Below, piece by piece: positions 6,507 to 12,044 of a stretch of DNA of 12,044 nt; position 1 is the first letter of the stretch, and every line of letters starts with the position of its first letter. The notes below the pieces were generated by a model. The model ran no database searches. It worked only from the letters and a program-made list of their open reading frames with translations, and was not told the origin of the DNA. The stretch spans positions 1,125 to 13,168 of the forward strand of contig DBXL01000157.1 of the NCBI GenBank assembly GCA_002309275.1. The letters run 5' to 3'. This stretch comes from Ruminococcaceae bacterium UBA1213 (GTDB taxonomy: Bacteria; Bacillota; Clostridia; Oscillospirales; Acutalibacteraceae). Both the position numbers and the translations under genes were made by a program.

Positions 6507-6903
6507 AATTCATAGCCAAGCCGTCTATCTTTTCGCTGAAGTCACGGAAAGAAATACCGCCCAAAGCACCATTCAAATAAGTATATGAAATCATCTCGTT
6601 ACCCTCAAAATAATCATAATGTTCTATCAAACCGTCATTTTTGAGTCCTTCAAAAAATTGCAGAGCCATTTCAATTTTCTTTTCCTTTTCCGCATTTCTG
6701 TACTTTTCGCTTTCCGTCAATTCTTTTATTTTTTCTTCCGCCAAGTGCATTGATTCAAGCATTTTATCCGTTTCTTCATCTGAACTTTCTTCTGAACGCT
6801 CAACCATACTTTCACTTACAGACGGCTGTGAAACCGTTTCCGCACTTCCGCACCCCGACAATAAAAGCATGGAACCTATCATTAACATAATAATCTTTTT
6901 CAT
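6505..6903 (-). CDS. small lipoprotein, function unknown
   Basis: The 132-residue protein has a classical lipoprotein signal: MKK, hydrophobic core, then LLSGC with the lipidated Cys18 followed by Gly-Ser. A Ser/Glu-rich linker (19-45) leads to a charged, probably helical segment (47-85, rich in Lys and Glu) and a short C-terminal portion with aromatic residues (HYDYFEGNEMISYTYLNG, 95-112). I cannot assign a family. It starts at ATG 6903 with GGTGG 6 nt upstream. Its stop overlaps the ribosome binding site of the B6 kinase, so both are likely read from one mRNA. A heptad repeat element lies upstream and would form part of the leader, or of the link to the HAD gene. Confidence 0.82.
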   Translation of the reverse strand: MKKIIMLMIGSMLLLSGCGSAETVSQPSVSESMVERSEESSDEETDKMLESMHLAEEKIKELTESEKYRNAEKEKKIEMALQFFEGLKNDGLIEHYDYFEGNEMISYTYLNGALGGISFRDFSEKIDGLAMN

Positions 6904-6920
6904 TTTCAGCCACCCAACAT

Positions 6921-7014
6921 TTCAATGAGCAATGAGCAGTGAGCAATTAGCAATTATATTCAATCCGCCAGCTTTCCTCATCTGCTCATTGCCAACTGCT
7001 AATTTCTAATTATT
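6921..7014. repeat. heptad inverted-repeat element, copy 2 (HAD-lipoprotein gap)
   Basis: The left arm is five 7-bp units at 6923-6957 (CAATGAG twice, CAGTGAG, CAATTAG, CAATTAT). The right arm has four units at 6983-7010 (TGCTCAT, TGCCAAC, TGCTAAT, TTCTAAT). Pairing 6924-6956 with the complement of 6979-7011 gives 24 matches in 33 positions by hand count, and several of the differences are G/T changes. Heptads match those of the elements at 1511-1607 and 10643-10730, and the centre ATTATATT recurs in copy 1. The right arm contains the stop codon of the HAD gene (6999-7001) and its last two sense codons. Confidence 0.82.
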
Positions 7015-7649
7015 ATATGTACGATTTCAGACGGCTTTGTTACAAGAATCGTTCCCGGAAAATATTTTTCCATTTCCTCACGGGTACCATAGCCGTATAA
7101 ACAGCCGATAAAATCAACTTTTGCCATGTATGCACCCTCCGCATCAAACTTTGTATCACCTATCATCACAGCTTTTTTATCCCTGCCGAGATTGTCAAGT
7201 ACATATTCAATAACCTGTATTTTGGTATGTCTTTCAGGCGTTCCGCTTGAGCCTCCCACAAAATCAAAATATCCGTCAAGCTTCAGCATTTTTATGATTT
7301 TATCCGCAAAAGGCTGATATTTTGTCGTTGCCACTCCAAGCAATATTCCATTTTCTTTAAGTGCCTGCAAAGTTTCAGTAATGCCGTCATAGGTTTTATT
7401 TTTATAAATGCCCTTTTCAATGAAATTTTTCTTGTATATCTGCAAACCCTTTTCAGCGTCTTTTTCCGAAAATCCGCACCTCTTCAAACTGTCCGTCAAA
7501 GGCGGTCCTATAAAGCTTGCAAGCGTCTTTTCATCAGGCAAAGGTCTTTGCATTTCCTCAAAAACGATTTTTACACAATCCAATATGCCCTCGCCTGACT
7601 CGCTCAAAGTTCCGTCTAAATCAAACAATGCTATATCATATCTTTTCAT
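6999..7649 (-). CDS. HAD-superfamily phosphatase, phosphoglycolate-phosphatase-like (subfamily IA)
   Basis: The 216-residue protein is a Mg2+-dependent phosphohydrolase of the HAD fold. Motif I is FDLDGTLSESGEGI (nucleophile Asp10 and general acid Asp12), followed by a helical cap domain. Motif II is in GVATTKY (105-111), the motif III lysine is probably in HTKIQV, and motif IV is MIGDTKFDAEGA with its acidic pair. The sequence resembles Gph-type enzymes, but substrate cannot be told from sequence; alternatives are pyrophosphatase or nucleotidase activity. The start is ATG 7649 with AAGGGA about 10 nt upstream. It follows tex by 18 nt, so both are likely one transcript. The final codons (Arg-Asn-stop) fall inside the heptad repeat element. 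Confidence 0.9.
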   Translation of the reverse strand: MKRYDIALFDLDGTLSESGEGILDCVKIVFEEMQRPLPDEKTLASFIGPPLTDSLKRCGFSEKDAEKGLQIYKKNFIEKGIYKNKTYDGITETLQALKENGILLGVATTKYQPFADKIIKMLKLDGYFDFVGGSSGTPERHTKIQVIEYVLDNLGRDKKAVMIGDTKFDAEGAYMAKVDFIGCLYGYGTREEMEKYFPGTILVTKPSEIVHIIIRN

Positions 7650-7667
7650 TTCACAAAATCCCTTTTT

Positions 7668-9809
7668 TTAAAATCTCATTGTAAGAGATATTCTTCCTTT
7701 TTCAGCATCTACTTTTACTATGCGGACATTGACAATATCCCCTACTTTCAGTACGTCTGACGGGTGTTTGATACGCTTGTCACTTATCTGGGATATATGC
7801 ACCAATCCGTCTTGATGTACGCCTATATCTATGAATGCACCAAAGTCTATTACATTTCTGACAGTGCCTTTCAGCTCCATTCCCTCTTTCAAGTCCTTTA
7901 TATCAAGAACATCTGTTCTTAAAAGAGGAGGAGGAAGTTCATCTCTGGGATCACGTCCCGGTTTTGTGATTTCTTTGATAATGTCCTGTAAAGTAGGAAT
8001 GCCCACGCCTGTTTTTTCACTTATGCTTTCAAGACCGATATTTTGAGCTTTTTGGGCAAGGTCGGATATATTTCCTTTTGCAACGTCTTTCAAATCATAT
8101 CCGCACAGCTCAAGAAGCTGTTTTGCAGCGGTATATGATTCAGGGTGAACGCCTGTATTGTCAAGGGGATTTTTGCTTTCAGGAACTCTTAAAAATCCTG
8201 CACACTGTTCAAATGCCTTCGGTCCGAGTTTGGGAACTTTCTTCAATTCCGCACGGGAACTGAATGCACCATTCTCCTCACGGTAGGCAACAATATTTTT
8301 AGACACCGTTGCATTGACACCCGACACCCTTGAAAGAAGTGCAGGCGACGCTGTATTTAAATCCGCTCCAACGCTGTTTACACAATCTTCAACAACTCCG
8401 TCAAGTGCCTCACTTAAACGCTTTTGCGGCATATCATGCTGATACTGTCCCACACCGATGGCTTTCGGCTCGATTTTTACCAATTCTGCAAGAGGATCCT
8501 GCAATCTCCTTGCAATAGATACGGCACTTCTCAACGTCAAATCCAAATCAGGCATTTCAGCCGCTGCCAGCTTTGACGCTGAATATACAGAAGCCCCTGC
8601 CTCGCTTACAACCATGTAGGAAACTTTGTCGTCAATTTCAGAAATGCATTCCGCTGTAAACATTTCCGTTTCTTTGGAAGCCGTACCATTTCCGATAGCA
8701 ATAATTTCTGCATGATATTTCTTTATCATATTTTTTAAAGTTTGTTTTGATTTCAGAATTTGTGCCTGACTGTGAGTCGGATAAATGACAGATGTATCAA
8801 GAATTCTGCCGGTAGCGTCAACGACGGCTAATTTACAGCCTGTTCTGTAACCCGGGTCAAGACCTATTGCAACGTGTCCCTTGACAGGCGGCTGCATTAA
8901 AAGCTGTCTTAAATTCATGGCAAATAATTTAATTGCCTGTTCATCAGCAACATCTGTCAATTCAGAACGTATCTCTCTTTCAACTGACGGGAATATCAGT
9001 CTTTCATATGCATCTTCACAAGCATTCTTTACAAGCTCCGCACATTCATTACTGCCTTTCACAAGCAGTCTTTGCATGATATTCAGACATCTTTCCGCCT
9101 CTATTTCTATGCCTACTTTCAGAATATCCTCTTTTTCTCCTCTGTCAATGGCAAGTATCCTGTGACTTGGAATATTCTTGACAAGCTCCCTGTAATCATA
9201 GTAAACCGTGTAAACACTCTCTTTTTCAGGATCTGCCGCCTTTGAAACAATATAAGCATTGAGTCGGATAATATTTTTCAGTCTTTTTCTTATCTCCGCA
9301 TTATCGGAAATATTTTCGGCTATTATATCCATAGCACCTTGTATGGCTTCTTCAGCACTTTCAACACCTTTTTCAGTGTCAATGAACTTTTCAGCCTCTG
9401 CATTGACACTGCTATTTCCCTGTGCAAATATCATATCTGCAAGGGGTTCCAGTCCCTTTTCCTTTGCAACTGATGCACGGGTTTTTCTCTTGGGCTTGAA
9501 AGGTCTGTAAATATCTTCCAATTCTGCAAGCGTCTTGGCACCGTCAAGGGCTTTGGCTATATCATCATCCATTTTTTCAAGTCCCGATATTAAATTGAAT
9601 ATTTCCTCACGTCTTTTATCAAGTCCTCTCAGGTACTCCAGTCTTTCACTGATTTCTCTTATTTTCTGGTCGTCAAGAGTACCATGCATTTCCTTTCTGT
9701 ATCGGGCAATAAACGGAATGGTATTTCCCTCATCAAGCAGGTTAATAATATTCTGTGCATACTCGCTTTTAATACCGAATTCCTCTGAAAGCTGTTTTAC
9801 ATAATCCAT
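7668..9809 (-). CDS. tex: Tex family transcription accessory / RNA-binding protein
   Basis: Tex is a conserved bacterial nucleic-acid-binding protein related to eukaryotic Spt6, linked to transcription and RNA processing. The 713-residue protein is of usual length. Domains in order: N-terminal helical Tex domain (about 1-310, with NTIPFIARYRKE at 29-40 and LEDIYRPFKPKRKT at 97-110), YqgF RNase-H-like domain (about 312-440, GLDPGYRTGCKLAVVD at 316-331), paired helix-hairpin-helix region (about 480-560, VNSVGADLNTASPALLSRVSG), and an S1 RNA-binding domain (about 640-711, GTVRNVIDFGAFIDIG, DGLVHISQIS). The start is ATG 9809 with AGGAG 10 nt upstream. It lies 24 nt after the acyltransferase and 18 nt before the HAD gene on the same strand, suggesting a three-gene unit. 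Confidence 0.97.
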   Translation of the reverse strand: MDYVKQLSEEFGIKSEYAQNIINLLDEGNTIPFIARYRKEMHGTLDDQKIREISERLEYLRGLDKRREEIFNLISGLEKMDDDIAKALDGAKTLAELEDIYRPFKPKRKTRASVAKEKGLEPLADMIFAQGNSSVNAEAEKFIDTEKGVESAEEAIQGAMDIIAENISDNAEIRKRLKNIIRLNAYIVSKAADPEKESVYTVYYDYRELVKNIPSHRILAIDRGEKEDILKVGIEIEAERCLNIMQRLLVKGSNECAELVKNACEDAYERLIFPSVEREIRSELTDVADEQAIKLFAMNLRQLLMQPPVKGHVAIGLDPGYRTGCKLAVVDATGRILDTSVIYPTHSQAQILKSKQTLKNMIKKYHAEIIAIGNGTASKETEMFTAECISEIDDKVSYMVVSEAGASVYSASKLAAAEMPDLDLTLRSAVSIARRLQDPLAELVKIEPKAIGVGQYQHDMPQKRLSEALDGVVEDCVNSVGADLNTASPALLSRVSGVNATVSKNIVAYREENGAFSSRAELKKVPKLGPKAFEQCAGFLRVPESKNPLDNTGVHPESYTAAKQLLELCGYDLKDVAKGNISDLAQKAQNIGLESISEKTGVGIPTLQDIIKEITKPGRDPRDELPPPLLRTDVLDIKDLKEGMELKGTVRNVIDFGAFIDIGVHQDGLVHISQISDKRIKHPSDVLKVGDIVNVRIVKVDAEKGRISLTMRF

Positions 9810-9833
9810 TTTCTTTCTTCTCCTTTTTTTATA

Positions 9834-10622
9834 TTATTGGGGTTCAGTCTGCATAAACATTGCCATTACCCATTTTACAAGATAACAAATCAAAATGATT
9901 AAAGGCTGATGTGCTAAATAAAATAATAAAGCGTGTCTGCCTACAAAGGCAAGAGGGGGAATATGTTTTTTCGCCATCCATTTCGGCAGTTTCTTTTTTG
10001 GTATGAGCCTGCCGATGAATGCCCCACAGAAAAACATAAACACCCACGGCAAAAGCGGAAAATAATCTGCCGAAACAAACGACTTATTCGGAAATCCGAA
10101 TATGAAAAGAAAATTGGTTGAATACCATTCTTTCGGAAATTCCCATGCAATAAGATACGGGACTCCGAATGTACCGTCCTGTGTACCAATCAGCAACGTG
10201 AAAATGAGTACATTCAGAATGGCACCGAGCCATATCGGAATGATAAGCAGATACTTTCCGATAAGTCCATACAGTATCATGCATATAGAAAGCATATGAA
10301 GTATGCCGAATGTTATGAGAAAATCAGGAGCAAAAAAATATGTCACAAGCGTTACTCCAAGTGCAATAATCCCTAACTTTACGCCTCTTTCAAGATTCGA
10401 TTTCGACAGATTGCACGCCATGCCCGATATGAATATAAACACCCCTGCAAACCACGGTTCTGCCGGCATCAGCTTATCAATAATATCTACTCCCCATTTC
10501 ACTTTAAACATAAAGCCTACTGTGTACAATGCATGGTAGAATATCATACAGACGACTGCAAGTCCCCTCACTTCGTCTATCATATGCATTCTCCACTTTT
10601 TCTTTTTGGCTTCGTCTGCCAT
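9834..10622 (-). CDS. membrane acyltransferase of the DUF1624 / heparan-alpha-glucosaminide N-acetyltransferase type
   Basis: The 262-residue integral membrane protein matches the bacterial DUF1624 (HGSNAT catalytic domain) pattern: MIDEVRGLAVVCMIFYHALY (14-33) with the conserved Asp16, Arg19 and His30, FIFISGMACNLSKSNLERG (62-80), FGILHMLS, LIFTLLIG, FGFPNKSFVSADYFPLLPW (175-193), and FVGRHALLFYLAHQP (226-240). About seven hydrophobic segments are visible after a short Lys-rich cytoplasmic N-terminus. The family moves acetyl groups across membranes onto sugars; the acceptor here is unknown. I chose ATG 10622 (MADEAKKKK), with GGGGAG about 8 nt upstream; a TTG at 10646 would give eight extra residues and overlap the repeat element. 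A strong promoter at 10769-10797 faces this gene, giving a leader of about 140 nt that includes the heptad hairpin. Confidence 0.9.
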   Translation of the reverse strand: MADEAKKKKWRMHMIDEVRGLAVVCMIFYHALYTVGFMFKVKWGVDIIDKLMPAEPWFAGVFIFISGMACNLSKSNLERGVKLGIIALGVTLVTYFFAPDFLITFGILHMLSICMILYGLIGKYLLIIPIWLGAILNVLIFTLLIGTQDGTFGVPYLIAWEFPKEWYSTNFLFIFGFPNKSFVSADYFPLLPWVFMFFCGAFIGRLIPKKKLPKWMAKKHIPPLAFVGRHALLFYLAHQPLIILICYLVKWVMAMFMQTEPQ

Positions 10623-10642
10623 TCCGAACACTCCCCTTTTTT

Positions 10643-10730
10643 TCAATCAGGAATGAGAAATGAGGAATTTTCAATGGGGAATACAAAAATATTTCTCATT
10701 CCTCATTCCTCACTTCTCATTGCTATTGAT
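10643..10730. repeat. heptad inverted-repeat element, copy 3 (acyltransferase leader)
   Basis: The left arm 10643-10668 and the right arm 10705-10729 pair with one bulge and two mismatches. The core 10652-10668 against 10705-10721 matches at 16 of 17. Both arms carry AATGAGAA and TGAGGAAT heptad-like units, and both ends read TCAAT going inward, as in copy 1. The right half has extra ATTCCTC-type units (10691-10711) that allow alternative slipped pairings. Unlike copies 1 and 2 it overlaps no stop codon; it lies between divergent genes, in the predicted 5' leader of the acyltransferase mRNA. Confidence 0.83.
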
Positions 10731-10755
10731 TTAGACCGCTCATATATGTTATAAT
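10726..10755 (+). promoter_or_regulatory. upstream promoter for the thioesterase operon
   Basis: TTGATT at 10726-10731 is followed, after an 18-bp spacer, by TATAAT at 10750-10755 carrying the TG extension (TGTTATAAT, 10747-10755). The same TGTTATAAT occurs in the transketolase promoter. Transcription would read rightward into the thioesterase gene, whose ATG is 67 nt beyond. The -35 overlaps the end of the heptad repeat element. Confidence 0.55.
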
Positions 10756-10764
10756 AACCGTAAG

Positions 10765-10794
10765 TTAAATTATATCAGCAAATTTTGATATAAT
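10765..10794 (+). promoter_or_regulatory. proximal promoter for the thioesterase operon
   Basis: An extended -10, TGATATAAT (10786-10794), lies 27 nt before the ATG at 10822. A weak -35-like TTAAAT (10765-10770) sits 18 bp upstream of the TATAAT. The -10 is one arm of a perfect 9-bp inverted repeat (10769-10777 and 10786-10794, 8-bp spacer), whose other arm is the -10 of the leftward promoter, so the two cannot be occupied by polymerase at once. Confidence 0.6.
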
Positions 10795-10797
10795 CAA
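10769..10797 (-). promoter_or_regulatory. promoter for the acyltransferase-tex-HAD unit
   Basis: On the minus strand, TTGATT (10797 to 10792), a 17-bp spacer, and TATAAT (10774 to 10769) with TG extension (TGATATAAT from 10777) form a good vegetative promoter directed leftward at the acyltransferase. The predicted start is near 10762, giving a leader of about 140 nt that contains the heptad hairpin. Confidence 0.6.
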
Positions 10798-10821
10798 GAA
10801 GAATAAGTGAGGTTTTTTAAA

Positions 10822-11211
10822 ATGAACGAATTAAAAATAGGTGCGGAAAATACCGTATCGGCAAAAGTAAATGAAAATAATACTGCCCTTGCCATGCAAA
10901 GCGGAAATCTGGAAGTATTCGCCACGCCTGCGGTATCGGCACTCATGGAAAAAGCTGCTTTTGAACTTGTCATGCCCTATCTTGAAGAAGGCACTGCCAC
11001 TGTCGGAACAACGATATTTCTGGAACATATCAGTGCAAGCCCCATTGGTGCAGACATCACTGCTTCAGCCGTTCTGACAGGCATTGACGGAAGAAAATAT
11101 TTTTTTGACGTTTTCGCCTACGACAATGCAGGGCTTATCGCCAAAGGGAAACATGAACGCTTCTGCGTCAAGACGGAGAAATTTTTGCAGAAAGCAAATT
11201 CTAAACTTTGA
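10822..11211 (+). CDS. hotdog-fold thioesterase of the FlK (fluoroacetyl-CoA thioesterase-like) family
   Basis: The 129-residue protein is a single hotdog domain, the usual length for the FlK-like family, which hydrolyses acyl-CoA thioesters. The sequence shows FATPAVSALMEKAA (33-46), VGTTIFLEHISASPIGADI (61-79), GRKYFFDVFAYDNAGLIAKGKHERF (90-114). The FlK triad Thr42, Glu50, His76 and the pocket Gly69 map with a constant offset of 7 to Thr35, Glu43, His69 and Gly62 here, so the catalytic set seems intact. FlK's gating Phe36 maps to Asn29, so fluoroacetate specificity is not indicated. The start is ATG 10822 with GAGG 9 nt upstream; a GTG at 10807 overlaps that site. The next gene begins 17 nt after its TGA. 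Confidence 0.88.
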   Translation: MNELKIGAENTVSAKVNENNTALAMQSGNLEVFATPAVSALMEKAAFELVMPYLEEGTATVGTTIFLEHISASPIGADITASAVLTGIDGRKYFFDVFAYDNAGLIAKGKHERFCVKTEKFLQKANSKL

Positions 11212-11228
11212 AAGGAATGATTTTTTCA

Positions 11229-11612
11229 ATGAACAGGTCGGAAAAAGCTGTTGAATTCAAAAGAAGAAATAACTGCTGTCAGGCAGTCTTATTGGCATTG
11301 GCTGACAAATTGCCGTTTGATGAAAATACCCTTCGTCAAATGGGTTCGGGATTCGGCTCAGGCATGGGCTGTATGGAGGCAACGTGCGGTGCATTGTGCG
11401 GAGCGTGTATAGCTGCGGGTATGCTCAACCATACGGGCAGACCGACAACCATGCTTTCAAGAATGATTCTCAGCGACTTCAAAACCAACTGCGGTGCAAC
11501 CGTCTGCAAGGACCTCAAAGGCATTTCAACAGGAAAAGTGCTTTGCAGTTGTGATGACTGCGTAAAAAATGCCGTGCTTGCACTTGAAAGAACTCTCGGC
11601 ATGGAGGACTAA
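11229..11612 (+). CDS. C_GCAxxG_C_C family cysteine-rich redox protein
   Basis: The 127-residue protein holds 11 cysteines: residues 16, 17, 48, 53, 57, 60, 88, 93, 106, 108, 111. Motifs are NNCCQAVLLAL (14-24), a Gly-rich GSGFGSGMGC (39-48), CGALCGACIAAG (53-64, the GCAxxG-like core), TNCGATVCKDLKG (86-98) and LCSCDDCVKNA (105-115). This matches the C_GCAxxG_C_C (putative redox-active) family, which is common in anaerobes and whose biochemistry is poorly defined; metal or Fe-S binding is an inference. I chose ATG 11229 (MNRSEKAVEF) as the natural family start; AAAGGA at 11211-11216 lies 12 nt upstream. A TTG at 11208 and an ATG at 11217 overlap that site or have no spacing. The gene probably shares a transcript with the thioesterase (17-nt gap) and the next gene (5-nt gap). 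Confidence 0.88.
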   Translation: MNRSEKAVEFKRRNNCCQAVLLALADKLPFDENTLRQMGSGFGSGMGCMEATCGALCGACIAAGMLNHTGRPTTMLSRMILSDFKTNCGATVCKDLKGISTGKVLCSCDDCVKNAVLALERTLGMED

Positions 11613-11617
11613 AAAAA

Positions 11618-12044
11618 ATGCCCGATTTATCAAATTTCAATATCCCCGTGGTCGCACTTGTCATAGCGGTTATCGGTATCGCTGTACTTCTTGTAATACT
11701 CATATGGTATATAGCAATGCGTTCCACCTTCAAAACAAAAGTCTATGCCAAAATTATAGATACTGCCAAGCGACCTGTCAAAGATAAGAAAAAGAAAAAG
11801 CCTCTGACTCCTCAGGAACAAATTGCCATTCTTAAAAAAGGCGACCCTCTCGAACAGGTCACCTATCAGTATTCGCCGATATATGAATATGAATACAACA
11901 ATAAAAATTTCCGTACACCAAGCGGTTTCTACTCTCTCAAACAGAATATTTTCAAACTTAACACTGTGAAAAAAATTTATATTGATCCCAAAAATCCCGA
12001 AAGGCTGTTTGACCTGAGATTTTACCGTGCCAATCTTCTGCGTG
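11618..12044 (+). CDS. membrane-anchored DUF3592-like protein (partial, runs off the window)
   Basis: The frame is open from ATG 11618 to the end, giving 142 residues with no stop. One membrane segment (about 9-34) follows a short polar N-terminus. A Lys-rich stretch (51-61) and then a beta-rich domain follow, with YQYSPIYEYEYNNKNFRT (83-100) and VKKIYIDPKNPERLFDLR (117-134). The pattern KVYAKIIDT ... Y-x-Y-E-Y ... IYIDPKNP is typical of DUF3592 proteins, in which a membrane anchor precedes a small beta domain of unknown function. GGAGG at 11603-11607, inside the tail of the upstream gene, is 10 nt before the ATG, and the gap to that gene is 5 nt, so the two are likely co-transcribed and coupled. 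Confidence 0.78.
   Translation, partial: MPDLSNFNIPVVALVIAVIGIAVLLVILIWYIAMRSTFKTKVYAKIIDTAKRPVKDKKKKKPLTPQEQIAILKKGDPLEQVTYQYSPIYEYEYNNKNFRTPSGFYSLKQNIFKLNTVKKIYIDPKNPERLFDLRFYRANLLR

Noticed and set aside
6924..7011. Copy-2 hairpin as an intrinsic terminator of the HAD gene
   Set aside because: On the minus strand the stem is AT-rich and mismatched and no T-tract follows it.
10623..10646. Upstream TTG start for the acyltransferase (MKKRGVFG extension)
   Set aside because: The ATG at 10622 has a GGGGAG at good spacing that lies inside the extension, and the TTG falls in the repeat element.
10822..11211. Dedicated fluoroacetate-resistance thioesterase
   Set aside because: The catalytic residues fit FlK, but the residue at the gating Phe position is Asn; a broader or different acyl-CoA substrate is more likely.

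Overview
The window reads as a chromosomal, AT-rich piece of a Gram-positive anaerobe of the Clostridia. A Ruminococcus-like member of the Oscillospiraceae is my best guess. The basis is the style of the proteins (transketolase split into two genes, a C_GCAxxG_C_C cysteine protein, a Firmicutes-type pyridoxal kinase), strong GGAGG ribosome binding sites and extended -10 promoters. The genus is an inference; no database search was possible.

Layout. At the left edge the 3' end of a plus-strand gene encodes two tandem Ig-like surface-protein repeats. It converges on a long minus-strand block across a perfect bidirectional terminator. In transcription order (right to left) the minus block is: membrane acyltransferase (DUF1624/HGSNAT type), tex (RNA-binding), HAD phosphatase, small lipoprotein, pyridoxal/pyridoxamine kinase, acidic Tyr/Glu/Ser-rich membrane protein, transketolase N-half, transketolase C-half, rarA (replication-fork AAA+ ATPase), dusB-type tRNA-dihydrouridine synthase. 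To the right of a divergent promoter region lies a plus-strand block: FlK-type hotdog thioesterase, 11-cysteine C_GCAxxG_C_C protein, and a membrane-anchored DUF3592-like protein cut by the window end.

Most of the window is housekeeping. Close spacing suggests several co-transcribed groups: acyltransferase-tex-HAD, lipoprotein-kinase, the two transketolase halves, and thioesterase-cysteine protein-DUF3592. The transketolase pair makes one TPP enzyme of the pentose phosphate pathway and has its own extended -10 promoter. The other neighbours show no clear common pathway.

The most unusual content is non-coding. Four intergenic gaps carry arrays of 7-bp units arranged as imperfect inverted repeats. 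Three of them (about 1511-1607, 6921-7014, 10643-10730) share one heptad consensus (roughly AATGAGC/AATTAGC/AATGAGG) and a similar outer end. The fourth (2883-2945) is built on a different heptamer. Three of the four overlap the stop codon of a minus-strand gene, and in two cases the repeat supplies the last codons. A second regulatory curiosity is a 9-bp perfect inverted repeat at 10769-10794 whose two arms are each an extended -10 element (TGATATAAT), facing away from each other in the divergent promoter region.

No tRNA, rRNA, CRISPR array, insertion sequence, phage gene or defence system was seen. No stretch longer than 300 bases lacks a gene.
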